From: a virus
IMG/VR virus record: IMGVR_UViG_3300037327_000056
Coordinates: 1-21,057 of that record
Strand: one strand, 5' to 3'
Length of the DNA: 21,057 nt
The notes under the pieces were generated by a model. The model was given only the letters and a program-made list of their open reading frames with translations. It made no database searches and was not told the origin of the DNA. Both the position numbers and the translations under genes were made by a program. This document shows, piece after piece, positions 15,339 to 21,057 of this stretch. The stretch's first letter is position 1. Every line of letters begins with the position of its first letter.

Positions 15339-15757
15339 ATCTTATTTCCTCCATGTATTTTACTTAGTTGATACTCCTTTGCTAATTCTGAATTATTCTC
15401 TAATTCAATGTTATGTTGCGAACAGCATCCCGCCCAAGTTTTTGTATCTAAATAATTACTTCCCCATCTTCCTGCTCGATGTTCAATTGTATTAGCTTCT
15501 CTATTACATCCTTCAATAAAGCATTTTTTGTTTTCCGGCTTTCCTAAAAATTCTATCCTTAGTACGGAGTATTTCAATTGATCTATTTGCCTTTTCTTAG
15601 AAAACTTTGGTATTGTTTTTTGCTTTTCTTTTGGAAATGCTTTTAGCTTTCCACTTTGAAACTGTTTTTTGCACTCATAATCTCCACAGGTTTTATCGAA
15701 ACTACTGTAGGGTGTAAATGGAGTTTCGCATACTGTACATAATTTATCTTTTATCAT
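15335..15757 (-). CDS. NinG-like zinc-finger / HNH-type protein
   Basis: 140 aa. The N-terminus has a zinc-ribbon type knuckle, C7-x2-C10 ... C24-x4-C29, followed by a basic linker rich in Lys. The C-terminal half has C79-x4-C84, then TIEHRAGRWGSNYLD (H93, residues 90-104), C111-C112 and H115-N116. This order, a zinc knuckle followed by a GR.G..YLD...W..CC..HN box, resembles phage NinG/Rap-like and related HNH-fold recombination proteins; lambda NinG (Rap) stimulates Red recombination and targets branched DNA. A general HNH nuclease is the alternative. The start ATG overlaps the TGA of the upstream 49-aa gene (ATGA). Confidence 0.55.
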   Translation of the reverse strand: MIKDKLCTVCETPFTPYSSFDKTCGDYECKKQFQSGKLKAFPKEKQKTIPKFSKKRQIDQLKYSVLRIEFLGKPENKKCFIEGCNREANTIEHRAGRWGSNYLDTKTWAGCCSQHNIELENNSELAKEYQLSKIHGGNKM

Positions 15758-15903
15758 ATCTGCGTTATTTTAAAAATACATCTTCTTATCTCTCTTACTT
15801 CTTCAATCGCTTTATCGAGAGTTTCGGCGCTTACTGTTACGGTGTCAAAATCCTGTTCTTCGGCTCCGTACCTAAACCAATATTCGAAGGTGTAGGAAGT
15901 CAT
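15754..15903 (-). CDS. 49-aa conserved-looking small phage protein
   Basis: A 49-codon frame from ATG 15903-15901 to TGA 15756-15754. The product reads MTSYTFEYWFRYGAEEQDFD..., then a TVTVSAETLDKAIEEVREI strand-helix and a short basic end. The alternation of two strands and an amphipathic helix is protein-like, and the gene overlaps both neighbours by exactly four bases (ATGA at 15903-15900 and at 15757-15754), so coding here is very likely. Function unknown; beta-alpha small proteins of this kind occur in phage early operons. Confidence 0.7.
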   Translation of the reverse strand: MTSYTFEYWFRYGAEEQDFDTVTVSAETLDKAIEEVREIRRCIFKITQI

Positions 15904-16298
15904 ATTACTATTTTTTTTATTTCAGTAATATAATCCTCGTTTATAGATTTAGTTTTAGAAGTATGGTATCTATCTCCTAATTTGAAACAATCATATTTTA
16001 CAGTTTCGCCTTTAAATAATGCCGTAACTTCATACTGATTTTCTTTATCAAAACGGGCGTTAAACAATAAGCAATCTTCGTTTTCTTTTGCTATCCCATT
16101 TTCCATTGCATAGGTTTTATTTACCCACTCAAACAGCCTTTTGCGTTCATTTGTAGTTAAAACGTAGTAGTGTTTGTTTATCACATCTAGCCAAAACATT
16201 GCTCTTGCAATAGGTCTCGGTGGAACGCAAGCTTCAACAAGAAACGCAAATTCAAAGAAGTCAATATTGAAACGGTTTATTGGTTGTTTATTTTTCAT
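15900..16298 (-). CDS. Conserved phage early protein, function unknown (132 aa)
   Basis: 132 aa. The first half is helical and holds the striking run PPRPIARAMFWLDVINKHYYVLT followed by NERKRLFEWV (residues 27-64). The second half is beta-rich (CLLFNARFDKENQYEVTAL, FKGETVKYDCFKLGDRYHTS) and ends in YITEIKKIVI. I have the impression of a family frequent in Flavobacteriia phage early operons but cannot attach a function. No catalytic motif is evident. It overlaps the upstream gene by one base (TAATG) and the downstream 49-aa gene by four, so it is expressed as part of the replication operon. Confidence 0.55.
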   Translation of the reverse strand: MKNKQPINRFNIDFFEFAFLVEACVPPRPIARAMFWLDVINKHYYVLTTNERKRLFEWVNKTYAMENGIAKENEDCLLFNARFDKENQYEVTALFKGETVKYDCFKLGDRYHTSKTKSINEDYITEIKKIVI

Positions 16299-16510
16299 TA
16301 TTTTAAAATTTCGTTAATAAGTTGAACATCGTATCTACTCACGTTCGGGTTGTTTTTGATATACTCAATCCCTTCTCTTTTGGCTTGGATAAATAAATCC
16401 AAAAGTTTTTTACTGTAACTTCTCTTGCGACACAAATCTTTTCTAAATTCCTCAAATTCTTTGAATGAATTGGATTCTCTTACTGCGATAGCTAATTCTT
16501 CTACTGACAT
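16298..16510 (-). CDS. Small helical early protein, function unknown (70 aa)
   Basis: 70 aa, entirely helical and charged: VEELAIAVRESNSFKEFEEF, then a basic stretch RKDLCRKRSYSKK, a helix LLDLFIQAKREGIEYI and a final NPNVSRYDVQLINEIL. The basic middle could contact nucleic acid, but no known motif is present. It sits 11 nt after the upstream gene and overlaps the next ATG by one base. Confidence 0.5.
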   Translation of the reverse strand: MSVEELAIAVRESNSFKEFEEFRKDLCRKRSYSKKLLDLFIQAKREGIEYIKNNPNVSRYDVQLINEILK

Positions 16511-16521
16511 ACTGATTGGTT

Positions 16522-16773
16522 TTATTGGTTATTTATACTACTTTTAAAAATATATTCTTTAAAATGAATATCTTCTATTGCTTTTGAAGATGTCATTTGA
16601 TTGATTTGCATAATTTTAAATTTGAGGTATTGTATCTCGTCTAATATCATAAATGTTGGATTAGACTGATTGTAAATTTTGTTTATCTGATAATCCGACT
16701 GTGCTAATGGAAGGAAATTAATGTATTTAAACATTTGCTTTTCAAGCCTATTTCTATGAGTGATGTGATTCAT
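16522..16773 (-). CDS. Small helical early protein, function unknown (83 aa)
   Basis: 83 aa. The N-terminus is basic (MNHITHRNRLEKQMFKYIN), followed by helices LDEIQYLKFKIMQINQM and AIEDIHFKEYIFK. No family is recognised. The start ATG overlaps the TGA of the 241-aa gene by four bases (ATGA, 16773-16770), which implies translational coupling to that replication protein and a possible role as its partner (inference). Confidence 0.45.
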   Translation of the reverse strand: MNHITHRNRLEKQMFKYINFLPLAQSDYQINKIYNQSNPTFMILDEIQYLKFKIMQINQMTSSKAIEDIHFKEYIFKSSINNQ

Positions 16774-17495
16774 TGCATAATTTGTCTTTTTTGTTTCAAA
16801 TAATCAATATGCTGAGATAGTTTTTCATCTTTACTCCAATCTAATATTGTATCTTCTAGCATTTGTCTATCCATATTTTTCACCATTTCATCAACTTGCA
16901 ATCTAATTTTATACGACTGCTCTTTTTTAAATTTATCATCCCTCCTTTTTTTATAAAACTGCTCTACAGCATTATTTGAAGTTGTAGTTTCAGTAATTGG
17001 ATTTGCTTTGTTTAACCTTTCTACTTCTGCATATTTCTTATCTAAATATTCAGGAAACCATTTAGCTAATACATTCTGTCCATCAAGTTTAAAATCCTTC
17101 CCGTCACCAATAACCCCTTGTCTAACATACTTTAGAAGTAAAATAACATCTTCAATAGTCTCATAAGGGTATTTTTCTATTATATCAATAGCCATTATAG
17201 ACGCTTGTACACTTGTAATATTCTTACCTACATTGAAATTATCAGAAAACCGCATTAACAAATAAGTTATCACTTTCGTTGTATTTATCTCTCCTAATGA
17301 CTTTTCTAATTTATTAAGTTTAGTTCCTTCTATCGCATTATCGATTTTAAGCCTCTTTTCAAGCATTAATAACTCAACATGGTCTTTAGATACCAAACAT
17401 TGTATTAACTGCTTCGTCAGCGGATTGTTTAAGCTCGGCATCTGTCCTTGATGTGTTATTACTTTTAAGTTTGTTTCCATTTCCGTTGTTTTCAT
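16770..17495 (-). CDS. Replication-associated protein, probable helicase-loader-like
   Basis: 241 aa. The central region, residues 75-160 (ITYLLMRFSDNFNVGKNIT..., EKYPYETIEDVILLLKYVRQG, FKLDGQNVLAKWFPEYLDKKY), matches what I know of a Bacteroidetes phage and mobile-element family placed next to replication initiators. The C-terminus is a long charged coiled coil (165-235). Its position directly after the replisome organiser suggests it helps load the replicative helicase, by analogy with other phage replication modules. No Walker motif is present, so it is not a DnaC-type ATPase. The longest frame overlaps the upstream gene by 110 nt in another frame; internal ATGs exist at residues 6, 19 and 44, and only Met44 (17366) avoids the overlap. 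The true start is unsure. Confidence 0.55.
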   Translation of the reverse strand: MKTTEMETNLKVITHQGQMPSLNNPLTKQLIQCLVSKDHVELLMLEKRLKIDNAIEGTKLNKLEKSLGEINTTKVITYLLMRFSDNFNVGKNITSVQASIMAIDIIEKYPYETIEDVILLLKYVRQGVIGDGKDFKLDGQNVLAKWFPEYLDKKYAEVERLNKANPITETTTSNNAVEQFYKKRRDDKFKKEQSYKIRLQVDEMVKNMDRQMLEDTILDWSKDEKLSQHIDYLKQKRQIMQ

Positions 17496-18282
17496 AATTA
17501 CCTTCTAAAATTTTATTTAAGTTACCTGGTCTAAATACCCAATCGAAAGATGCTTTCCAATTGTTTATTTTTCCATTCAAATAATCGCTTTTAGATATTA
17601 GCTTAAATGCGATTCCTATTTTCTCTAATCCGTATTTAGATTCTATTTCTAAAATGGCTGATTTTCGTTCTTGTGTAATTTCTGAAACAGATGGTAGTTG
17701 ATTACAGATAGAATTAAAAATGTTTACTATTTCATTTATTTTAACATTATCAGTTGATGCGATTTCCAATGCTTTTATCTGCTCTTCTCTGTTTTTCTCT
17801 GTTCTTCTCTGTTCTTCTTTACTATACTCTACTTTACTTTGTGTGTTTACGGGTGTAATAAGTTCCCTTTTAGAAGGTTTACGTACCCGTAAACCTTCTA
17901 AAAGGGAGAGTAAACCCTCTAAAGTGATACATTTATTTTTTCTCTTAAAATAAGCATCTTGAATACTATCGATAAAATCCTGACACCAGATGATTTTATT
18001 TTCCTCCCAAAGCATTTCATTGAACTTTCCTAAGTGAACTAAATCTGTAATAATTCTTTCTAATAATTCCTTCGAAACTTTACATTTTGCAGATAAGAAC
18101 ATTAGTGTAGTAGGTTTAGACAAATTCAAATAATGGAACTCTGATCTTGCTAATTCTCGAAGTATTTTTATGAACGTAGCGTAACCATCGTTCCCATAAG
18201 TTTCCTCGATGTAATACATCTTTTTGCCATCATCGCAATCAAGAGGAAAATACGTTACTGTGTTTTTTTGAGGCCTAGCCAT
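17386..18282 (-). CDS. Replisome organiser (Lin1244/DnaD-like replication initiator)
   Basis: 298 aa. Residues 9-105 fit the N-terminal winged-helix domain of Lin1244/Lin1753-type (DUF4373-like) phage initiators: YFPLDCDDGKKMYYIEETYGNDGYATFIKILREL. Residues 115-175 are a charged linker. Residues 185-263 resemble the DnaD C-terminal region, ending in W242KASFDWVF..GNLNKILEGNY, a phrase typical of this group. Such proteins bind the phage origin and recruit the helicase loader. The linker-coding DNA (17771-17926) contains a pyrimidine tract with 10-nt period, a perfect inverted repeat and direct repeats, as expected if the origin lies inside the gene, as in lambda O. It overlaps the upstream HNH gene by 8 nt. 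Confidence 0.75.
   Translation of the reverse strand: MARPQKNTVTYFPLDCDDGKKMYYIEETYGNDGYATFIKILRELARSEFHYLNLSKPTTLMFLSAKCKVSKELLERIITDLVHLGKFNEMLWEENKIIWCQDFIDSIQDAYFKRKNKCITLEGLLSLLEGLRVRKPSKRELITPVNTQSKVEYSKEEQRRTEKNREEQIKALEIASTDNVKINEIVNIFNSICNQLPSVSEITQERKSAILEIESKYGLEKIGIAFKLISKSDYLNGKINNWKASFDWVFRPGNLNKILEGNYENNGNGNKLKSNNTSRTDAELKQSADEAVNTMFGI
17771..17840. repeat. Pyrimidine tract with 10-nt period (seven units)
   Basis: On the + strand seven consecutive 10-nt units run from 17771 to 17840; the middle ones are GCTCTTCTCT, GTTTTTCTCT, GTTCTTCTCT, GTTCTTCTTT. Ten is not a multiple of three, so the pattern is kept at DNA level rather than by the protein. It is a candidate DNA-unwinding element. 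Confidence 0.6.
17845..17926. repeat. Perfect 20-bp inverted repeat plus iteron-like direct repeats (candidate origin)
   Basis: 17864-17883 pairs without mismatch with 17888-17907 around a 4-nt loop TACC. The right arm is repeated directly: GTAAACCTTCTAAA at 17889-17902 and GTAAACCCTCTAAA at 17910-17923 differ at one base. GTTTAC/GTAAAC occurs four times, at 17845, 17877, 17889 and 17910. All of this lies in the linker-coding part of the replisome organiser gene. There is no T-run and it is mid-gene, so it is not a normal terminator. Confidence 0.65.
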
Positions 18283-18682
18283 TTAGTACCTCTCTTTCTT
18301 TTATAATTTCAAAGTTTTTTATAAATTCATTTGGATTTGAAATTGATACGTATGATGTAATGTCTTTATTATTATCAATAGAGAATAATAGCATCTTACC
18401 TGTTGAGACTTTAGCTATTAAAATTCCATTGTTTTTAATTACAGATGAAAGGCTTATTTTAGCTGATTTACATATCTCTTCAATATAGTGACAATGAGAG
18501 CATAGGGTTTGTAAGTCAGTTAAATTAGCTTCATGTGGCTCTCCATTGTATTTTAAATGATGTACATGAAGTTCTGTTTCTTTATCCCCGCATATTTTAC
18601 AAGTAAAATCATCACGATTAAGTACTTCTAATCTTTTTTTTTGCCATAAAGGGTTTGACAGTTTTCTTGAATAATTACTCAT
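18275..18682 (-). CDS. HNH endonuclease
   Basis: 135 aa. A classic HNH domain fills residues 11-66: W13..KR17..VL.RD24..TC28..C31, then ELH39VH41H42LKY, N53L..L, and L60C61..C64H65. The two Cys pairs form the zinc site and the HH/N/H set is the metal-binding nuclease core. The C-terminal 65 residues (SLSSVIKNNGILIAKVSTGKMLL...) are a small beta-rich extension I do not recognise. It overlaps the exonuclease gene by one base and the replisome organiser by 8 nt, so it is fully built into the operon rather than a recent insertion. Possible roles are DNA repair or recombination, host DNA degradation, or homing; the sequence does not decide. Confidence 0.8.
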   Translation of the reverse strand: MSNYSRKLSNPLWQKKRLEVLNRDDFTCKICGDKETELHVHHLKYNGEPHEANLTDLQTLCSHCHYIEEICKSAKISLSSVIKNNGILIAKVSTGKMLLFSIDNNKDITSYVSISNPNEFIKNFEIIKEREVLNG

Positions 18683-19563
18683 TAGTTATTTCCATTTAAG
18701 GTTATCGTTTTATAGTATTCCCTTGCTAATTTTACCATCTCTGCCATGTCGTCCATTTTGTATTTATCACGGTAGTATTTGAATGTTTTTACACGTTCTT
18801 CCTTTGTAAATCGTTCGTTGTTTGAGTACACCAAGTTTCGGTCAATTTGATCGTAGATGGGTTGCATCATCATTTCTAAGGTTACTTGTTCTTCCTCATT
18901 CATCGTGTCAGAATAATACTTTCTCCAAGCGTATTCTTTTTCTTTAGCGACTATATGTTCAGGGCAATCAACTAAGCAGTAACTCAAATAAAATTCATCT
19001 GCATCCCATAATTCCATGTAAACTCTCCCTTGCCATTCATAATCTGTTGAAGGTTTTGCTGACATAAAAGTTTCAGCGTCCCATGAGCATTTTACATCGA
19101 TTATAATACGTTTTCCATCTAAATCCTTCACGATGTCGCATTCTCCTGAGTGGTCTTTGTTATACCGCCTTTCCTCATTTTTAGCATAGAAAACTCCATC
19201 GACGTCAGATTTTAAAGTGATAGCTTCTTCTTCGTTGAATGTTCCTTTGTCCAGGTACTTTGACTTAATATCCTTCACTACTCCTTTTTCGTTTTTAAGC
19301 CAAATCTTTTTTACAAATGCTTTGGCCGTATCAGATAGTTCCGGTGGAGCATCTCGTTTAGCGATTAAATTTTCAAGTTCTTCAGGTTTCTTTGTCCCTT
19401 CAAATTTCACTTTATTTCCTGCGGCATTTATTCCGTATGATTTCTCATAAATCAACTCGTCAATTCTCTTTAATTGCACTTCGCTGATTCCCCCGCCTTG
19501 CTTTGTTACCATCAAGGCTCCTGTTCCGCTACTTCTAAATAAAACTTCTTCTATTGGTGTCAT
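18682..19563 (-). CDS. PD-(D/E)XK exonuclease (YqaJ / lambda-exo-like recombinase)
   Basis: 293 aa. Active-site motifs appear in family order: DKG107TFNE111E (residues 105-113), GECD143 (140-143), IIIDVK (D156, K158) and WQGR (Q178). These correspond to the E...D...DxK...Q arrangement of the lambda-exonuclease/YqaJ/RecB nuclease fold. The enzyme would resect double-stranded ends 5'-3' to expose single strands for the Rad52-like annealing protein encoded two genes upstream, forming a two-component recombination system. The extra N-terminal 75 residues (MTPIEEVLFRSSG...) are unusual but not unknown. The start is 2 nt after the preceding gene; the stop overlaps the HNH start (TAATG). Confidence 0.75.
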   Translation of the reverse strand: MTPIEEVLFRSSGTGALMVTKQGGGISEVQLKRIDELIYEKSYGINAAGNKVKFEGTKKPEELENLIAKRDAPPELSDTAKAFVKKIWLKNEKGVVKDIKSKYLDKGTFNEEEAITLKSDVDGVFYAKNEERRYNKDHSGECDIVKDLDGKRIIIDVKCSWDAETFMSAKPSTDYEWQGRVYMELWDADEFYLSYCLVDCPEHIVAKEKEYAWRKYYSDTMNEEEQVTLEMMMQPIYDQIDRNLVYSNNERFTKEERVKTFKYYRDKYKMDDMAEMVKLAREYYKTITLNGNN

Positions 19564-19565
19564 AA

Positions 19566-20561
19566 TTAAAGTTTTTCGATTTCAGATTTAGCCCACATTT
19601 TGAAAGAGTTGAATTTTTTTGCTATCTCAATAGAGGTTTCATTTCCTTTATCAATTTTTGGTATTTCAAATGAGTCTACCCATACAGTCATTTGCTCTTT
19701 TATTGGAGCTTTAGCTTTTAATTCAGCTTCTTTTTTTGCTTTTAGTTCAGCATCTTTTCTTTCGTTTTCCGCCTTGGTTTCAGCATCTTTTTTAGCTTGT
19801 AGTTCTTTTTCTAATTTTACACGGGCTATTCTCTCAACTTCAAGTTTAGCATCTGCTTCTTGTTTTTGTTTTGCTAAAACATCAGCCTGTTTTTTACGTT
19901 CTACCTCCAACGCCTTTGCTTTTAGTTCAGCTTCTTTTTTCAGCTTTTCGTTTTCAATGCGTTGTTTCTCTATAGCCTTTTCTCTTTCTACTCTATCAGC
20001 TTCAAGACGTTTAGCTTCTATTTCAATTTCCTTTAGTCTTTGTCCTTCAACAACTCGTTCTGCTTCAATTTTATCTTCAAATGCTTTTTTTCTACCGGCA
20101 TAAAAGTCATTAAAAATATCATCTTGCATGTTTCCTAGGTCTAATCCGAAAGTGTCGGTATATGGACTGATTAAATCGATACGTTTTTTTTGTAAATCAA
20201 TTATTTTTTGCTTTTCGATAGCAATAAAGTGGTTTTCTATCTCGGCAAGTTTTTCTTCCATTTGCTCAACTGGGAGCGTTTCTTTATTTTTCCACGCATC
20301 AACAAATTTCCCACTCGCTAAGAAAAAAGCTTTTTGAGTTTTATGGATTTCAGCTATACCGGTTCTTACTTTAGTTAATTGAAGCCTTGTTTTTTTAGCT
20401 TTAATACATAACTCAGGAGTTAGTTCTTTTTTTATCAATTCATTATAAATTTCAGCGATAGCATTTCGCTCTTGTATCTTAGGTAAAAAAGCTTGTTCAA
20501 TTGTCAATACATTTTGTGCTTCCAATCCAAATTCTTTAGGGTCAATAATTGTGATTTCCAT
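19566..20561 (-). CDS. Long coiled-coil protein in the recombination module (DUF1351-like)
   Basis: 331 aa. The N-terminal 110 residues are helical (RNAIAEIYNELIKKELTPELCIKAKKTRLQ). Residues 160-285 are one continuous, Ala/Glu/Lys-rich, TolA-like coiled coil with repeated AELKAK and EREKAIEKQRIENE phrases. The last 45 residues form a small folded tail (VDSFEIPKIDKGNE...FNSFKMWAKSEIEKL). The architecture resembles DUF1351-type phage proteins, which are commonly found next to phage annealing and exonuclease genes and are of unknown function. It lies between the annealing protein (2 nt) and the exonuclease (2 nt), so a scaffold role in the recombination complex is likely by context. Confidence 0.6.
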   Translation of the reverse strand: MEITIIDPKEFGLEAQNVLTIEQAFLPKIQERNAIAEIYNELIKKELTPELCIKAKKTRLQLTKVRTGIAEIHKTQKAFFLASGKFVDAWKNKETLPVEQMEEKLAEIENHFIAIEKQKIIDLQKKRIDLISPYTDTFGLDLGNMQDDIFNDFYAGRKKAFEDKIEAERVVEGQRLKEIEIEAKRLEADRVEREKAIEKQRIENEKLKKEAELKAKALEVERKKQADVLAKQKQEADAKLEVERIARVKLEKELQAKKDAETKAENERKDAELKAKKEAELKAKAPIKEQMTVWVDSFEIPKIDKGNETSIEIAKKFNSFKMWAKSEIEKL

Positions 20562-20563
20562 GA

Positions 20564-21057
20564 TTAGTTTTGTGTGTTAAGTTTAAGTAGTGTTTCTTTT
20601 GTTCTGTTGTATGCTTTGACTTGTTTTTTCTCGATTACGTTTCTGATGTCGTCGAAGTCATTAGCGGGAATAAGGTCTTGGACTACTGCGAAAAGAGCTT
20701 TTAATTCATTTAAGTCTGCTTCTTTATCGAGGTTATTGTCAACTCCAAAAGCCATTTGTTTTTCCCTGTTCAAATCCCTTCCGAATAGTTTTCCAATATG
20801 GTCTGTGGCATCTGATATAGCGAAACTCACTGCTTTAGGTAGACTCATTGCCACTGCGTTATTTCCAATACTTCCTAAATCCGCTGGACTTGCCCCCGAT
20901 TTTGTTTGAATTTGGTCGGCGCCTGTTCCATCATGAAAATCCCATTCTCCCGTAATAGGATGTAAATAGTGTAACCTTATCGTTACATAAACGGCATTGA
21001 ACATAGTGCCTTCTCTTAAAATCTCAATTCGAGTACGTTTAAATATCCTTTGCAGTA
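20564..21057 (-). CDS. Rad52/22-like single-strand annealing protein (5' end outside window)
   Basis: The frame is open to the window edge. 146 codons follow the internal ATG at 21004, and another 17 codons (...RIFKRTRIEILREGT) lie upstream in frame, so the true start is outside. The sequence YVTIRLHYLHP.TGEW.F.DGTGA (about residues 6-30 after the ATG) and SPADLGSIGNNAV...AVSFAISDATDHIGKLFGRDLNR correspond to the core of Rad52/22-type (Sak-like) phage recombinases, where the last motif is typical. These proteins form rings that anneal complementary strands. With the exonuclease downstream it makes a phage homologous-recombination system. The C-terminal tail (EADLNELKALFAVVQDL...) is helical. 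RecT- and Erf-type families fit less well. Confidence 0.65.
   Translation of the reverse strand, partial: LQRIFKRTRIEILREGTMFNAVYVTIRLHYLHPITGEWDFHDGTGADQIQTKSGASPADLGSIGNNAVAMSLPKAVSFAISDATDHIGKLFGRDLNREKQMAFGVDNNLDKEADLNELKALFAVVQDLIPANDFDDIRNVIEKKQVKAYNRTKETLLKLNTQN

Noticed and set aside
13480-15340. CRISPR array
   Set aside because: The repeated spacers are irregular in length (54-152 nt), imperfect, and separated by genes rather than by short unique spacers; no cas gene is present.
15718-15933. 71-aa plus-strand frame
   Set aside because: Antisense to the 49-aa gene and the ends of its neighbours, which are tied together by ATGA overlaps; Tyr/Ser/Leu-rich shadow.
17864-17907. Terminator or attenuator at the 20-bp inverted repeat
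   Set aside because: It lies in the middle of an open reading frame with no T-run after it; the accompanying direct repeats fit an origin better.
19600-20103. 167-aa plus-strand Ser/Phe/Ala-rich frame
   Set aside because: Antisense reading of the Lys/Glu/Ala coiled coil; such low-complexity shadows are expected there.
1-21057. tRNA genes, insertion sequences or att sites
   Set aside because: No cloverleaf-like sequence, transposase, integrase or flanking target duplication was recognised on either strand.

Overview
This window looks like part of a tailed bacteriophage (or prophage) genome from a host in the Bacteroidetes, most likely a Flavobacterium-like bacterium. The DNA is AT-rich, genes lack clear Shine-Dalgarno sequences, and the one good promoter (near position 1021) has the Bacteroidetes -7 motif TAnnTTTG. 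Several proteins resemble families I know mainly from Flavobacteriia phages. No integrase, repressor, terminase, capsid or tRNA gene is in the window, so I cannot tell whether the phage is temperate.

Positions 1-12660 (all + strand except one insert) are a late, virion-type block: the last codons of an upstream gene; a small protein with a hydrophobic N-terminus; a 479-aa coiled-coil protein; a 991-aa protein with a hydrophobic middle; a 125-aa helical protein; a 432-aa beta-rich fibre/spike-like protein; a 125-aa beta-sandwich protein; an 82-aa one-TM protein; and a 1623-aa 'large polyvalent' protein. The set of small, medium and very large hydrophobic/coiled-coil proteins recalls the DNA-ejection proteins of short-tailed phages (T7 gp14/15/16, P22 gp7/16/20). 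Between the first and second complete genes lie a terminator, an antisense remnant of a NUMOD-type homing endonuclease, and a fresh promoter.

The two gene blocks converge on a bidirectional hairpin terminator at 12664-12699. Positions 12748-21057 (all - strand) are an early-type block. Read in the direction of transcription it holds a Rad52-like annealing protein (cut by the window edge), a long coiled-coil protein, a PD-(D/E)XK (YqaJ/lambda-exo-like) nuclease, an HNH nuclease, a replisome organiser, a probable helicase-loader-like protein, several small conserved phage proteins, a NinG-like zinc/HNH protein, a run of spaced accessory genes, a RusA-like Holliday-junction resolvase and a 39-aa basic protein. 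Together they form a recombination and replication module: end resection and annealing first, initiation next, junction resolution last.

Two places deserve most attention. (1) The accessory run at 13480-15340 breaks the tight, overlapping gene packing of the rest. Each small gene is followed by a related spacer with a TAACGG...GGCTTTG core and inverted repeats, in two cases containing the stop codon of the gene. This looks like an integrase-less, integron-cassette-like (attC/CALIN-like) array inside a phage. (2) Inside the replisome organiser gene (17771-17926) there is a 10-nt-periodic pyrimidine tract, a perfect 20-bp inverted repeat and direct iteron-like repeats, which is a good candidate for the phage replication origin.
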